Assembly (NCBI GenBank): GCA_002205965.3 | Contig: NADL03000870.1 | Coordinates: 124,001-188,000, forward strand | Reading direction: 5' to 3' | Source: Kappaphycus alvarezii | Taxonomy: Eukaryota > Rhodophyta > Florideophyceae > Gigartinales > Solieriaceae | Length of the DNA: 64,000 nt | Part shown: in pieces, positions 33,707 to 41,990 of the stretch | How positions within the stretch are numbered: position 1 is the first letter of the stretch | How the letters are laid out: the number at the start of each line of letters is the position of its first letter | Program-made: the position numbers and the translations under genes | The notes under the pieces: model-generated | Seen by the model: only the letters and a program-made list of their open reading frames with translations | Database searches by the model: none | What the model was told of the DNA's origin: nothing

Positions 33707-35841
33707 AGAGGATACGGGACCAGTCGATATTCCATATCAGGGGGCAAGCTGTAACCTCTCAGTCGCACATCTTGGTTGTTCTTGAGAAATACGTAAACTG
33801 GACGGATAATGTTCAGATATGTTTGCGACAAGTCTCCGATAGCTACCATTCCATACCTCCCTATAGAGTAATGATATATGACTTCCACAAACTCTGGACC
33901 TGCTTCCGTGAACCTTCCGTTTTGGAATGAGAATAGAACTCTGATCAATAGTCGGAAATCTTCTTGAGGTAGCAATGGTCCGTTCAACGTACGAAAACAT
34001 AGGCATATATTAATGTAGAAATGGATGATTACGTGGAGTTCGTAGTAGTCACGCGTAATCGAGATGATCCATTCCCAGGCCCTTTTTCCTCCCATAGGAA
34101 TCATTCTATAGTTAAAGATGAGTATTCCCCGTGGTTGCGCATAGTCCTGTGTGAGAAGGAATTCTTCAGGCCTCTGATGGTAAGGGACCAGACGACGTGC
34201 ATGGATTGCCCTCCTTGATCTCTTCCCTGAGCTTGAACAGAGCTTATAATGCGGGTGTCTTTCCTCCGTGACGATGCAAGGGTTCGAGTACTTTGTTTGG
34301 AAAGCCGGCCACTTCACAGCCTGTTGCATTGCTTTTCCGTGTGCTACAAGTACTTTAGAGCCGACTGAGAAAGTTTGGACTGGAGGCTCTTCATCCTTAT
34401 TTCTTGTCTGTGTTAGCGCGCGGTGTGATCTCCAGCTTTCGGTGGCCAGTAGTTCGACCTCTCTACTCTCTTCATCGATAACATTTGTTTCCATATCTCT
34501 CTGTAACATTCTAGGAGCTCTTCCGTACATTAGCTCAAACGGTGACCGTCCACTTCTTCCTCTTCTTCGACGATAGCCGTATAACACTTTTGGTAAGGCA
34601 TCTTCCCACTGGATTTCATTCTCGGACATAGTTTTCGATATTGATCGTTTGATGGTTCCAACCATCCTCTCCGCTTTCCCGTTTGACATAGGAGCATATG
34701 CGAGAACTGTCTTTAGCTGAATACCTTTTTCTTCCAAGAAACGAAGCAGTGAAGTTGCAGTAAAACAAAGTGCGTTATCCGAGATGATCCTTTTTGGAAG
34801 ACCAAACGGTTCAATTATTTCTTTTTCGATGAATCTCAGGACCACTTCAGCATTGGCCTCCTCAACTGCAACTGCTATTGGCCATCCAGTAAGATGTTCC
34901 ACCCCTATAAGGAGATATTTGTTTCCGGAAGAGGTTTCCTTGAATGGGCCGGCAAAGTCAATTGAAAAGGTTTCAAAGAGACCGGAAACTGGAAAGCCTA
35001 GAGTTGTCTTATACTTTCGTATTGGCGTGAATTTTTGACAGTTGTCGCAGCTTTTCACGAAGTTATAGACGTCCTTATGGATACTGGGCCACCAGAATCT
35101 CTCAGTAACGAATTTCTTGGTTGTTTCGAGATCCCAATGCCCTAACTCATCATGAAAAGTCCTCAAGATCTTCATTCTTTCTTTCAAAGGGGCCACTAGT
35201 CGAGGACCGGCTTTCGTGTGTCGGAAGAGTTTCCCATTCCATAGTGTAAAAGCCTTTTGATTCCTGCGTACCCAATTTCTGTGTTCAATATCAACCTTTC
35301 TCATTTCTAGTCCATCCAGGAATTTAATTAGTCCGTCAATATTAGCTTCGTACTCGTTATTGTTCGGCACTTGCACCTCGGCAACTCCGACGATGTTCTC
35401 GGAAGCTTTTTCATTTGGAATCAGTGGATCCCTCAAGCGGGATAGGTAGTCGGCAGGCTGATTATTGCGTCCGGGCCTATACACAATTTCAAACCGATAT
35501 TCTGCGAAAATGTCGAGCCATCGGGCCAAGCGGTGATGTACATCTTTCTTTTGGAATGCTGTCTTAAGTGCCTGGTGATCAGTTATCAAGACAAATTTCT
35601 CGAGTGATAAAAGGTATACGCGAAACTTTTTCAGTGCGAAGACAACAGCGAGCGCTTCTTTTTCGCAGACTGAGTATCTCCTTTCCGCATCATTCAGAGT
35701 GCGACTTGCGAATTGAACCGGGTGTAGTCTTCCGTTTTCATCTTTTTGGGACAAAACGGCACCCAAAGACCGTTCTGAGGCATCTGTCTCCACAACAAAT
35801 GGTCTCTTGAAATCTGGATACATGAGCACTGGGGGACACAT
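33511..35841 (-). CDS. gypsy pol, RNase H and integrase part plus extra domain
   Basis: 776 open codons, not a natural start; the frame continues the reverse transcriptase after a frame break at about 35845. RNase H: VETDASERSLGAVL (Asp20), EKEALAVVFAL, LITDHQAL (Asp88) and PADYLSR (Asp131). Integrase: zinc site H230/H235 and C265/C268 (FHDELGH ... CDNCQ), catalytic Asp295 (FSIDFAGPF), Asp355 (ISDNALCF) and Glu391 (NGKAERM), so the DDE triad is complete. Residues 570-720 form the extra domain with ICLCFRTLNGPLLPQED, RVLFSF and VPYPLWEPY. The last 56 residues are read in a frame that is probably wrong, because the overlapping ORF gives a more protein-like sequence. The product would cut RNA in hybrids and integrate the cDNA. 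Confidence 0.9.
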   Translation of the reverse strand: MCPPVLMYPDFKRPFVVETDASERSLGAVLSQKDENGRLHPVQFASRTLNDAERRYSVCEKEALAVVFALKKFRVYLLSLEKFVLITDHQALKTAFQKKDVHHRLARWLDIFAEYRFEIVYRPGRNNQPADYLSRLRDPLIPNEKASENIVGVAEVQVPNNNEYEANIDGLIKFLDGLEMRKVDIEHRNWVRRNQKAFTLWNGKLFRHTKAGPRLVAPLKERMKILRTFHDELGHWDLETTKKFVTERFWWPSIHKDVYNFVKSCDNCQKFTPIRKYKTTLGFPVSGLFETFSIDFAGPFKETSSGNKYLLIGVEHLTGWPIAVAVEEANAEVVLRFIEKEIIEPFGLPKRIISDNALCFTATSLLRFLEEKGIQLKTVLAYAPMSNGKAERMVGTIKRSISKTMSENEIQWEDALPKVLYGYRRRRGRSGRSPFELMYGRAPRMLQRDMETNVIDEESREVELLATESWRSHRALTQTRNKDEEPPVQTFSVGSKVLVAHGKAMQQAVKWPAFQTKYSNPCIVTEERHPHYKLCSSSGKRSRRAIHARRLVPYHQRPEEFLLTQDYAQPRGILIFNYRMIPMGGKRAWEWIISITRDYYELHVIIHFYINICLCFRTLNGPLLPQEDFRLLIRVLFSFQNGRFTEAGPEFVEVIYHYSIGRYGMVAIGDLSQTYLNIIRPVYVFLKNNQDVRLRGYSLPPDMEYRLVPYPLWEPYVAPLRNTTSAGDQDPPETVMMIRQDHQVIEEDHRRGQGVGSSEEDRPKHRLVSQGETMHP

Positions 35842-36718
35842 AGCTTATCTTTAAGCTCTTCAAATGCGGTTTGCATTTCCTTGTTCCATAAAAATTTTCC
35901 GTTCTTTGTTGTGCTGGCATGTAACGGTGCTGCAGTCTTGGCGAAATCTTTGATAAATCTCCTGTAATATGAGGCCAGTCCTAAGAAGCTTCGAACCTCC
36001 GTCTTTGAAGCGGGCCTTGGTGCCAACTTGATTTTTTTCGTTTTCTCTGGATCCACTTTAATTCCCTCTTGATCGACGATATGACCGAGTAATTGGATAG
36101 ACGTTTTCGCAAAGAAGCATTTGCTTAACTTAATTTTCAGGCTGTACGCAGCTATTCTCTCCACCACCGTCTTGACATGCGAGATGTGCTGATCCAAGGT
36201 TTTTGAGAATATTACCACATCATCGATATAAACTCTTGCAAATGCAAGTCCTTTCAAAACCTCGTTCATCATTCTTTGGAATGTAGCTGGGGCATTCATG
36301 AGACCAAAAGGCATCACTTCGAACCTGAATGTACCGGCTTTGCTGGTAAAAGTTGTTTTTTCCTTGCATTTTTCATCCAATGGAATCTGCCAATAACCAG
36401 TGTAAAGATCAATTGAGGTGAAGTATCTCCCGTCCTTCAAGTCCTCGAGGATTTCCTCCATATTTGGATCGGAAATCGATCGGGTATCATTCTCTGGTTC
36501 AGTTGTCGGTAATCGACGCAAAAGCGAAGTTTTCCATCCTTCTTTGGTGCTACCACAACTGGAAATGACCATGGGGATGAAACTGGCCGAATAATATCAT
36601 TTTCCAGCATACTTGTAACATTTCGAGATAAATTGGTCATATTTTGGCGGTTGACGTCTAGGCCTGTGGTAAATTGGTTTAGTATCGGTAAGTTCAAATG
36701 AGTGAGTGACCGGTACAC
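35694..36718 (-). pseudogene. gypsy reverse transcriptase, two frame breaks
   Basis: 36718-36437 gives VTSMLENDIIRPVSSPWSFP and KDGKLRFCVDYRQLNQR. Around 36485 the frame changes and 36572-35694 continues with NMEEILEDLKDGRYFTSIDL, MPFGLMNAPATFQRMMNEVL, VYIDDVVIFS (catalytic YxDD intact), SFLGLASYYRRFI and the thumb/RNase H start. At about 35845 the frame changes again into the RNase H and integrase ORF. The catalytic residues are all present, so either very recent indels or base-calling errors explain the breaks. Confidence 0.9.
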
Positions 36719-37091
36719 TTGCTTGTCTTAGATCGGAAACGCTCCATGCAATTACTTCGGAAGATGTTAACATGTCGGATATTATCATTGAGGCGGGGGC
36801 TGGAAGGTGCTGTACTTTTTCTTGAATTTCTCCAATTTGGCGCTGGTCCTTTTCTTGATCCTCACCCTCCAAATTTTGAAGGACCTCTTCCGGCGTGCTC
36901 ACATCTTCAGATATGGAATTCGATATATTCTTGTTTTCCGTGCAATTGTAATCTTCTTTCATGCCCCGAATTCCGTCCTTTGATTCGATATTATCGCAAA
37001 AAGAAACACATTCAGGTGTCAAACCTACCCTAGAATTCCATTCTTCATCTGTTTCAAACCCAGAATCATAATCGTCCCATGTCATGTTCAT
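36597..37091 (-). CDS. N-terminal pol linker ORF of the gypsy element
   Basis: Starts at ATG 37091, which overlaps the protease stop TGA (ATGA at 37088-37091). The first 100 residues are acidic and polar with no domain. The end RPRRQPPKYDQFISK is the stretch that precedes the reverse transcriptase fingers in Ty3/gypsy pol. A frame break near 36630 separates it from the polymerase. The ATGA overlap would allow reinitiation after the protease frame. Confidence 0.7.
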   Translation of the reverse strand: MNMTWDDYDSGFETDEEWNSRVGLTPECVSFCDNIESKDGIRGMKEDYNCTENKNISNSISEDVSTPEEVLQNLEGEDQEKDQRQIGEIQEKVQHLPAPASMIISDMLTSSEVIAWSVSDLRQASVPVTHSFELTDTKPIYHRPRRQPPKYDQFISKCYKYAGK

Positions 37092-37834
37092 TGTCCCCGA
37101 GCGTACCCTTTCTCACTTCCGAAAGTGTTAGTTGGTTCGGAATCTTCGCTGTCATAGCTAGAAGTGAAATCTTCACTGTCCGTCTCTCTTAGATCTTCCG
37201 GATGTGTGCTTTTGTCGAAATCCAGGGGCATCTTCACGTTTCTGCCGTCAACATTAACTGAAACGATTTGGTTGCCCAAGTCAATGCAGGTCCCTAGTCT
37301 TTCCATGGTAGGACAGCCAATGATTGCATCGAAAGGGAGCTCCGGCATGACGAGAAAGTCTACATCAACTTTAGAGTCCCCAAAGAACACGGAAACCTTG
37401 TTAACAGTGCCCATGCATTTTGAGACGGTTCCATCCGCCACAGTTATTCTTCGAGTAGTTGGAATAATTTCGAGACCTAAATCTGTCACCAAAGTTTCTG
37501 AGATAAGGTTTGGAACAGCGCCCGAATCGAAAAGAGCTTGGGTTTTCATTCCCAATACTTTGACTGGTACTAGTTTAAGACGTCTTGGTGCTGTCGAGGC
37601 CGATTGAAGAAACAGTTTCTTACCCTTAGCGGACTTATTAGACCTGATAATTTTTTTGAGTTCTTTTCTCGCATCCTCTGCGTCGCCCCTCAAAAGTTGA
37701 CCAAACGTTATCCCAGTTGGGGCCGATGCAAGCTCAGCCACCAAATTGTACTTCTTCACATATTCTAGTACGTCCTTCGGGATACTCTTAAATTTCTTAC
37801 TCTTTCTCGTCTTCTTGGCCGAAGTGTTTCCCAC
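37088..37834 (-). CDS. gypsy retropepsin-like protease frame
   Basis: The retropepsin lies in the middle of 248 codons: LVPVKVLGMKTQALFDSG with DSG at residues 103-105, then FLVMPELPFDAIIGCPTM, the flap-distal strand with the I-I-G motif. The frame overlaps the gag end by 70 bp in the -1 frame. The first codon is GTG, so I think it is expressed by frameshifting from gag, or the shift is an indel. I saw no canonical slippery heptamer in the phase required at the overlap. It would cleave Gag and Pol as a homodimer. Confidence 0.85.
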   Translation of the reverse strand: MGNTSAKKTRKSKKFKSIPKDVLEYVKKYNLVAELASAPTGITFGQLLRGDAEDARKELKKIIRSNKSAKGKKLFLQSASTAPRRLKLVPVKVLGMKTQALFDSGAVPNLISETLVTDLGLEIIPTTRRITVADGTVSKCMGTVNKVSVFFGDSKVDVDFLVMPELPFDAIIGCPTMERLGTCIDLGNQIVSVNVDGRNVKMPLDFDKSTHPEDLRETDSEDFTSSYDSEDSEPTNTFGSEKGYARGQ

Positions 37835-38967
37835 CCTGGAACAACTTGATCAAGCCTCTTGGTTCGAGGAGGTACAGGTGCTGGGATATGCTCCAGCATT
37901 CCATAATCTAGCCTAGGTTTTTTCGACAAAACGTTCCCTTCCCCATCCCTTTTTGTCACATTAACTTGACTGATTTCTTCAGCGATGGATACATTACCGG
38001 CATCCGCCAACCTTTGATCCTTCCTGTTTTGTAAGATTTTCATCTCTGGTCCTGACTCACTCCTCGCGTCCGATAAATTTGCTCTTCTGTTGTCTTTAGA
38101 CCAGCAGTTACTTTCATGATGCCCGTAACGACCGCACTTTCCACAACGAGTGTTTCTATGTGGATTATCAGGACACCTATTTGCAAAGTGTCCAGGCTTG
38201 TGACAGTAGGAACAGACTTCTGCGGCCTTGGGGGCCCCAGACTGGTTCTTCTTAATGGTAAGAGTAAGGCTTTCCAACTGCGAGGTTATCATGTCAAGTC
38301 GATTATCGAATCGGGTTTCCAACCTTTCTTCCAAGTTTTTGACATCGCTCCTGACTGATTCCAATGCTGCTGCGCTAGTAGCTGGCCTTTGATAATTCTT
38401 TTCAGGATGCACGATCGGCATAGATGTACGGGTTTCCCTCGGTATTTCACTTAGTGACTGAAACGTCTCCGAATTTTTGACAAATTCTACTATGGTACCC
38501 TTCAGTTCATTAAAAGTGTGAGGGCCCTTGATGAGGAGGAAATCGGAGAGCCGCTTATCCCCCATCGCCGCCTTACGCAGCATTCCGTACTTGGCTTGGG
38601 CGTTGAACCCAGCCTTTTCATAGAGATCACACAAGTATACCAATGAGCTTAACAAATCGTCGAAGTTGAGCCGGGCCTCTATGGCGGTACGAATCATCTC
38701 ATCTGGTTCTACCTCCTTAGCATATTCTTTCACAAGCCACTCACATACCTCACCGAAGTTACGCCCATTCCCGTTAAGAGACCACCCGTTGATAAACTTG
38801 GCCTTATATTTGTGCTTTGCGTCACCATGAAGATAGGCGAAGATACTTTCGGCCTTCTCTTCATCGCTCTTCTCACGCATCACAACGTTGACATATGTAT
38901 AGAGAAACTCCTCAACGTCTTCATTCTTGCCCCCTGTGAACGTTATACGAGCAGCGTTGAGATCCAT
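37765..38967 (-). CDS. gypsy Gag with two zinc knuckles
   Basis: 400 residues from a true ATG, 90 bp after the 5' LTR. Residues 1-175 are capsid-like (FTGGKNEDVEEFLYTYVNVV; AIEARLNFDDLLSSLVYL). Residues 200-240 suggest a coiled coil (NLEERLETRF, MITSQLESLTLTI). Residues 252-265 (CSYCHKPGHFANRC) and 275-288 (CGKCGRYGHHESNC) are CX2CX4HX4C knuckles that would bind the element RNA. The final basic stretch RPRRRERVRNLRVSRRTY may be translated only when no frameshift into the protease happens. It would assemble the cytoplasmic particle. Confidence 0.92.
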   Translation of the reverse strand: MDLNAARITFTGGKNEDVEEFLYTYVNVVMREKSDEEKAESIFAYLHGDAKHKYKAKFINGWSLNGNGRNFGEVCEWLVKEYAKEVEPDEMIRTAIEARLNFDDLLSSLVYLCDLYEKAGFNAQAKYGMLRKAAMGDKRLSDFLLIKGPHTFNELKGTIVEFVKNSETFQSLSEIPRETRTSMPIVHPEKNYQRPATSAAALESVRSDVKNLEERLETRFDNRLDMITSQLESLTLTIKKNQSGAPKAAEVCSYCHKPGHFANRCPDNPHRNTRCGKCGRYGHHESNCWSKDNRRANLSDARSESGPEMKILQNRKDQRLADAGNVSIAEEISQVNVTKRDGEGNVLSKKPRLDYGMLEHIPAPVPPRTKRLDQVVPGWETLRPRRRERVRNLRVSRRTY

Positions 38968-39037
38968 GATTACAGAAAAGAAATCCCCTCGAATGGTTCC
39001 CTAAGACTGCTCAACTCGAATACCTCGGGTGCAACCC

Positions 39038-39054
39038 CCTCCACAAGAGTACCA
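39038..39054 (-). other. probable primer binding site next to the 5' LTR
   Basis: On the minus strand, two bases after the LTR, the text TGGTACTCTTGTGGAGG begins with TGG, as needed to pair with the CCA end of a tRNA. The pairing tRNA was not identified. The old relic keeps a diverged version (about 18535-18555). Confidence 0.5.
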
Positions 39055-39617
39055 AATGATAGGGGTAAATCGTCGGGAGAAGAGATATTCAGAATCAACC
39101 ACCCCAAGAAGGAGGTGTTGCAAGCGACAAAAGTGCTACCGTGGTATAGTTGAACGAACGAAAAGGAGTGTATAGGGAAGACAGTTGAATGGGCTACAAG
39201 CAAGTATGGAAGGGGCAGGGTCTACCACCTATGCTTAGTGACTAGGGTAAAATAAATGCTTCTTGGGTCTGAAGTTGACTCTCAACTTCCTACTACTCTG
39301 GACTTGGCTTGAAGTTGTCTGCCAACTTGCTTGACCTCTCCATGAGGAAGCGGTTTACTCAGCTTATATAGACTTTTGGCTACCCCTAAAGTCCGAACAA
39401 AACTACAGAAGGTACCAGGAAATGCATACAAACAATTTGTGTGGATGATATACTCTAAACAAAAGATACTTAAGAAACTAACAATCAATGAGGTCCTCTT
39501 ATTTCCCATTCTCTAAATCAGATCCAAACAACTCCTCTAAAATATCCATGCTGTCCAAGCAGTCCCCACAAATATCTGCGAATGGCTCACAGCTCTCTAT
39601 TCCCTCCTGGGAGATAT

Positions 39618-40151
39618 CTAAACTACTAAAGATATCTCCATCCGGTTCCAGCGTCGGCACCACTTGATCCATACTCTCCAGTCCAGGCCCCACCAGTAAA
39701 CACTTTCCATGCCCCCATTTCCCTCCTTCAACTCGTCCTCGTCCTCGTCATCCTTTTCTTCCTCCTCTTCATCCTCATCCTCATCCTCATCCTCATCCTC
39801 CTCTTCATCCTCATCCTCATCCTCATCCTCATCCTCATCCTCCTCTTCAACCTCATCCTCCTCTTTAACCTCATCCTCTTTCCCCTGAGTCTCGTACACT
39901 AGCTCAGGGGCTAACCATTCCTCGAAGGACTCCCCGCTCTCCTCCTCGACTTTCTCAGTCTCATCCTCACTTACCTCCCTCGCCTCTTCTTCTATGAAGA
40001 GGCGGCGAACGAACTCGATGATTTTCTTCTTTGTTTGACGCCGGATGTAGTCGTCGGCATCGGTTGGCCCGTAGGCGGCGAGACGAAGGCCATTGATGGG
40101 ACGGGAAGGGCGGTTTTTGGAGATAGGGACAGAGGGGCGATTTGACGTCAT
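39618..40151 (-). pseudogene. LTR-encoded acidic protein, frameshifted copy
   Basis: The same protein as at 31929-32576, but the one-base deletion after the acidic tract moves the frame. The conserved C-terminus (DGDIFSSLDIS...GSDLENGK) is then encoded separately at 39499-39693. The deletion lies in a homopolymer, so a sequencing error is possible. Confidence 0.75.
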
Positions 40152-40240
40152 GTTTCTGTAAAAGGGGTGAGCGGGGTGTGTAGGGGGACAGGAGTGCTGA
40201 GCAAAATGATCGGGAGCGTTTAAGACTTGGAATAAAGGTG

Positions 40241-40248
40241 TTTAAATA
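40241..40248 (-). promoter_or_regulatory. TATA-like box in the 5' LTR
   Basis: Minus-strand TATTTAAA, 90 bp upstream of the LTR ORF start at 40151. A transcript starting about 30 bp downstream would carry the LTR ORF first and gag about 1.2 kb later. Confidence 0.5.
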
Positions 40249-41825
40249 GGCTCCCGGGGCAGGTTCTATAGATTAGAAATAGGTAAAATAAATCTGCAAG
40301 GGATTTTTGTAGTAGTGCATTTGCGCCCTTTGTCTCAAAAAAAAAGATTTTGGAGGAGGAGGTAAGCAAAAAGGGAAAAAGAACTTAATTCGGGATCGAT
40401 TCAGAGGGGTGGATACAGTGTAAAAATATCTAGATAAAATGGAAGTAAATTTGGAGAGGACCGCGGTAATGATAAGCGAGGTTCAGGGAGGACGAGGGAG
40501 GACCGGAACTATAAGCAAATTTGGACAAGGATAGGTAGTACAGTAAACTGAAGGTCTGTAGATGACGGCGACAAAAAAAAATCTGCGCCTAACAGATATA
40601 TCCGATCTATCCCATAGTTTTCCAGACAACCGCATTCGACTCAAAAAGGGTATACCGACACAGTAATGGCGAAGGAACTACTCTCCCTTAAATGCTACCT
40701 TCAGGCCAGCCATCAAGCAGGCCGCATTGGACATGCCGGCTGCTGCGGCGTGCCTTTGCATCTAAACCCCCCGAACCTTTCCGTACGTCTCTTGGAAGAT
40801 ATATCCGATCTATCCCATGGTTTTCCAGACAACCAAAATCCATCAAAAAGGGTATACCGACATAGTAATGGAGAAGGAACTACGCTGCCTCAAAAGCTAC
40901 CGTGAGGAAGCGAAGAGAAAACAGAGGAGGAGGAGGAGGATGTGCGCACGGAGAAGAGGCGTGCTCAGTCGTGTGCTGCTGCGGAGAAGAACATCCTGTC
41001 AGACTTCGAAGGCATGATATCAGTTGTGATCGCAGATTGGAGCCTTTCAACGGGGACCGGCGAAGAACAATACACGAAAAGGGCCGTAGCTGTAAGAGCC
41101 GAAGACAGCTGCGGATGGCGGGAGGATATGAGCGAGATGGTAGACCAAGGGATCTCTTCCAGGTCGCGGTCGTGGGAAACAGTCAGCAGGTCGGAGATAA
41201 TTCCAAAGGAATCAATTACAGATGCTGCGTATGCAGCCTCGGTAATGTCCGAAGTTTGCAGGAGACCTAGACCGCCCATTGAGAAGGGGAGAGAGGCTTG
41301 GAGCCAGGCCCGATCCGGGCAGGCCAGCTGCAATTGGTGGAGCGCTTCCCTCTGCTTCTGATCGAAGCTGGAGGAGAGTACCGCAGATTGAGTGGGGGAA
41401 GCGTACGTAGCAAGTGCATGACCAAAAGCCAATTGAGCTTCATCCAAGTCTCGAAGGGAGTGGAAGACACGGTCAACGGCGGTTTGGCTGCCTGCGAAAA
41501 ACTGTTAAACAGAAGAGTCCGAGCCAATCGGAGATCCCAGCGCGGTGAAACCGGGGGGGGGGTAGAAAATGGGCAGTGAAGTGGCAAAGGGGGTGAGAAG
41601 GGGAGAACCCATAAACTTGGGTCTTGGAAAGGTTGAGGTGGAACCCGAGTGGACCTCATTCAAGCTGGATGAAACGGATGGCAACGTCTGCTTGGGAACG
41701 AGGAAGGAAAATGTTACCGTCATTTGCATACCAAGCATTCAGGGCAGGTGAGAACTTCTCCTGTAACGATAGCAAGAGAGGATGAAGAGCCAGAGCAAAG
41801 AGCGAGGGACCGAGAGGATCACCTG

Positions 41826-41933
41826 ACTTTTTGAGGCCCAGCAGCCCTGCCGAATGGTCCTTCACCTAATCTTGAAATTGGGGGTTAATTTACTGTGGTA
41901 GATATGTGGGTTGGTACCCAGTAAATTTGTACA
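41826..41933 (-). mobile_element. 108-bp LINE-B insertion in LINE-C, with extra 3' bases
   Basis: Flanked by a 10-bp duplication aggatcacct (41816-41825 and 41934-41943). Removing the insert restores the QQGDPLG codons of LINE-C. Bases 41873-41933 are the LINE-B tail. The 47 bases 41826-41872 are not found at the other LINE-B ends and lie on the 3' side of the element, so they could be transduced flanking sequence. Confidence 0.85.
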
Positions 41934-41990
41934 GGATCACCTTGCTGTTACCTTGTAACAGAGAACTTGGATTGCATTTCAATGGGGAAA

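Larger units (their letters stand above)
31487..40594 (-). mobile_element. young Ty3/gypsy LTR retrotransposon, 9108 bp
   Basis: Two LTRs (31487-33019 and 39057-40594) bound an internal part of 6037 bp. The target duplication GATAT is perfect (31482-31486 and 40595-40599). In element orientation the LTR reads TGTTAGG...CCTATCA. The order gag, protease, reverse transcriptase, RNase H, integrase is that of Ty3/gypsy. I found only one substitution, one single-base deletion and one 6-bp microsatellite unit between the LTRs, so insertion was recent. Yet pol has at least three frame breaks. Unusual additions are an ORF inside each LTR and a domain after integrase that is repeated in a 3' ORF. Confidence 0.95.
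39057..40594 (-). repeat. 5' LTR of the young gypsy element (1538 bp)
   Basis: Differs from the 3' LTR by one fewer A in an A run near 39700, one additional 6-bp microsatellite unit near 39785 and one substitution near 39728. It is followed on the plus strand by the target duplication GATAT. Confidence 0.95.
31451..40901 (-). mobile_element. LINE-A 3' fragment inserted in LINE-C and split by the gypsy element
   Basis: The 9-bp duplication GTGAGGAAG stands at 31442-31450 and 40902-40910, on either side. The LINE-A pieces are 31451-31486 and 40600-40901. Joined across the gypsy element they give the usual tcttggaagatatatccgat text. Within 40600-40901 about 190 bp of the LINE-A tail is tandemly repeated: the text beginning ttggaagatatatccgatct occurs at 40595 (partly) and again at about 40793. 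Confidence 0.9.
30626..41990 (-). pseudogene. LINE-C copy 1, RT to endonuclease, split by later insertions
   Basis: Reading down the minus strand: 41990-41934 gives a degraded segment before the QQGDPLG motif. 41825-40911 gives GDPLGPSLFALALHPLL, AWYANDG (the YxDD motif with Asp changed to Asn), GSPIGSDSSV, DEAQLAFGHALATYA, PDRAWLQASLPFSMGGLGLL and ITEAAYAASVIDSF. After a large insertion, 31450-31271 gives CSRHSADLVPVFDPSGQHAL. After a 56-bp insertion, 31214-30640 gives TRRHHVPRNFLARFCKKVGI, LQMDIYIPP and IDIAVDVTVAHPSA, the restriction-like endonuclease with its D-x-TV core. The 3' end is at about 30626. It is 5'-truncated within the reverse transcriptase and interrupted three times, so it is inactive. 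Confidence 0.85.

Noticed and set aside
37164-37607. 147-codon plus-strand frame
   Set aside because: Antisense of the protease frame, with no domain of its own.
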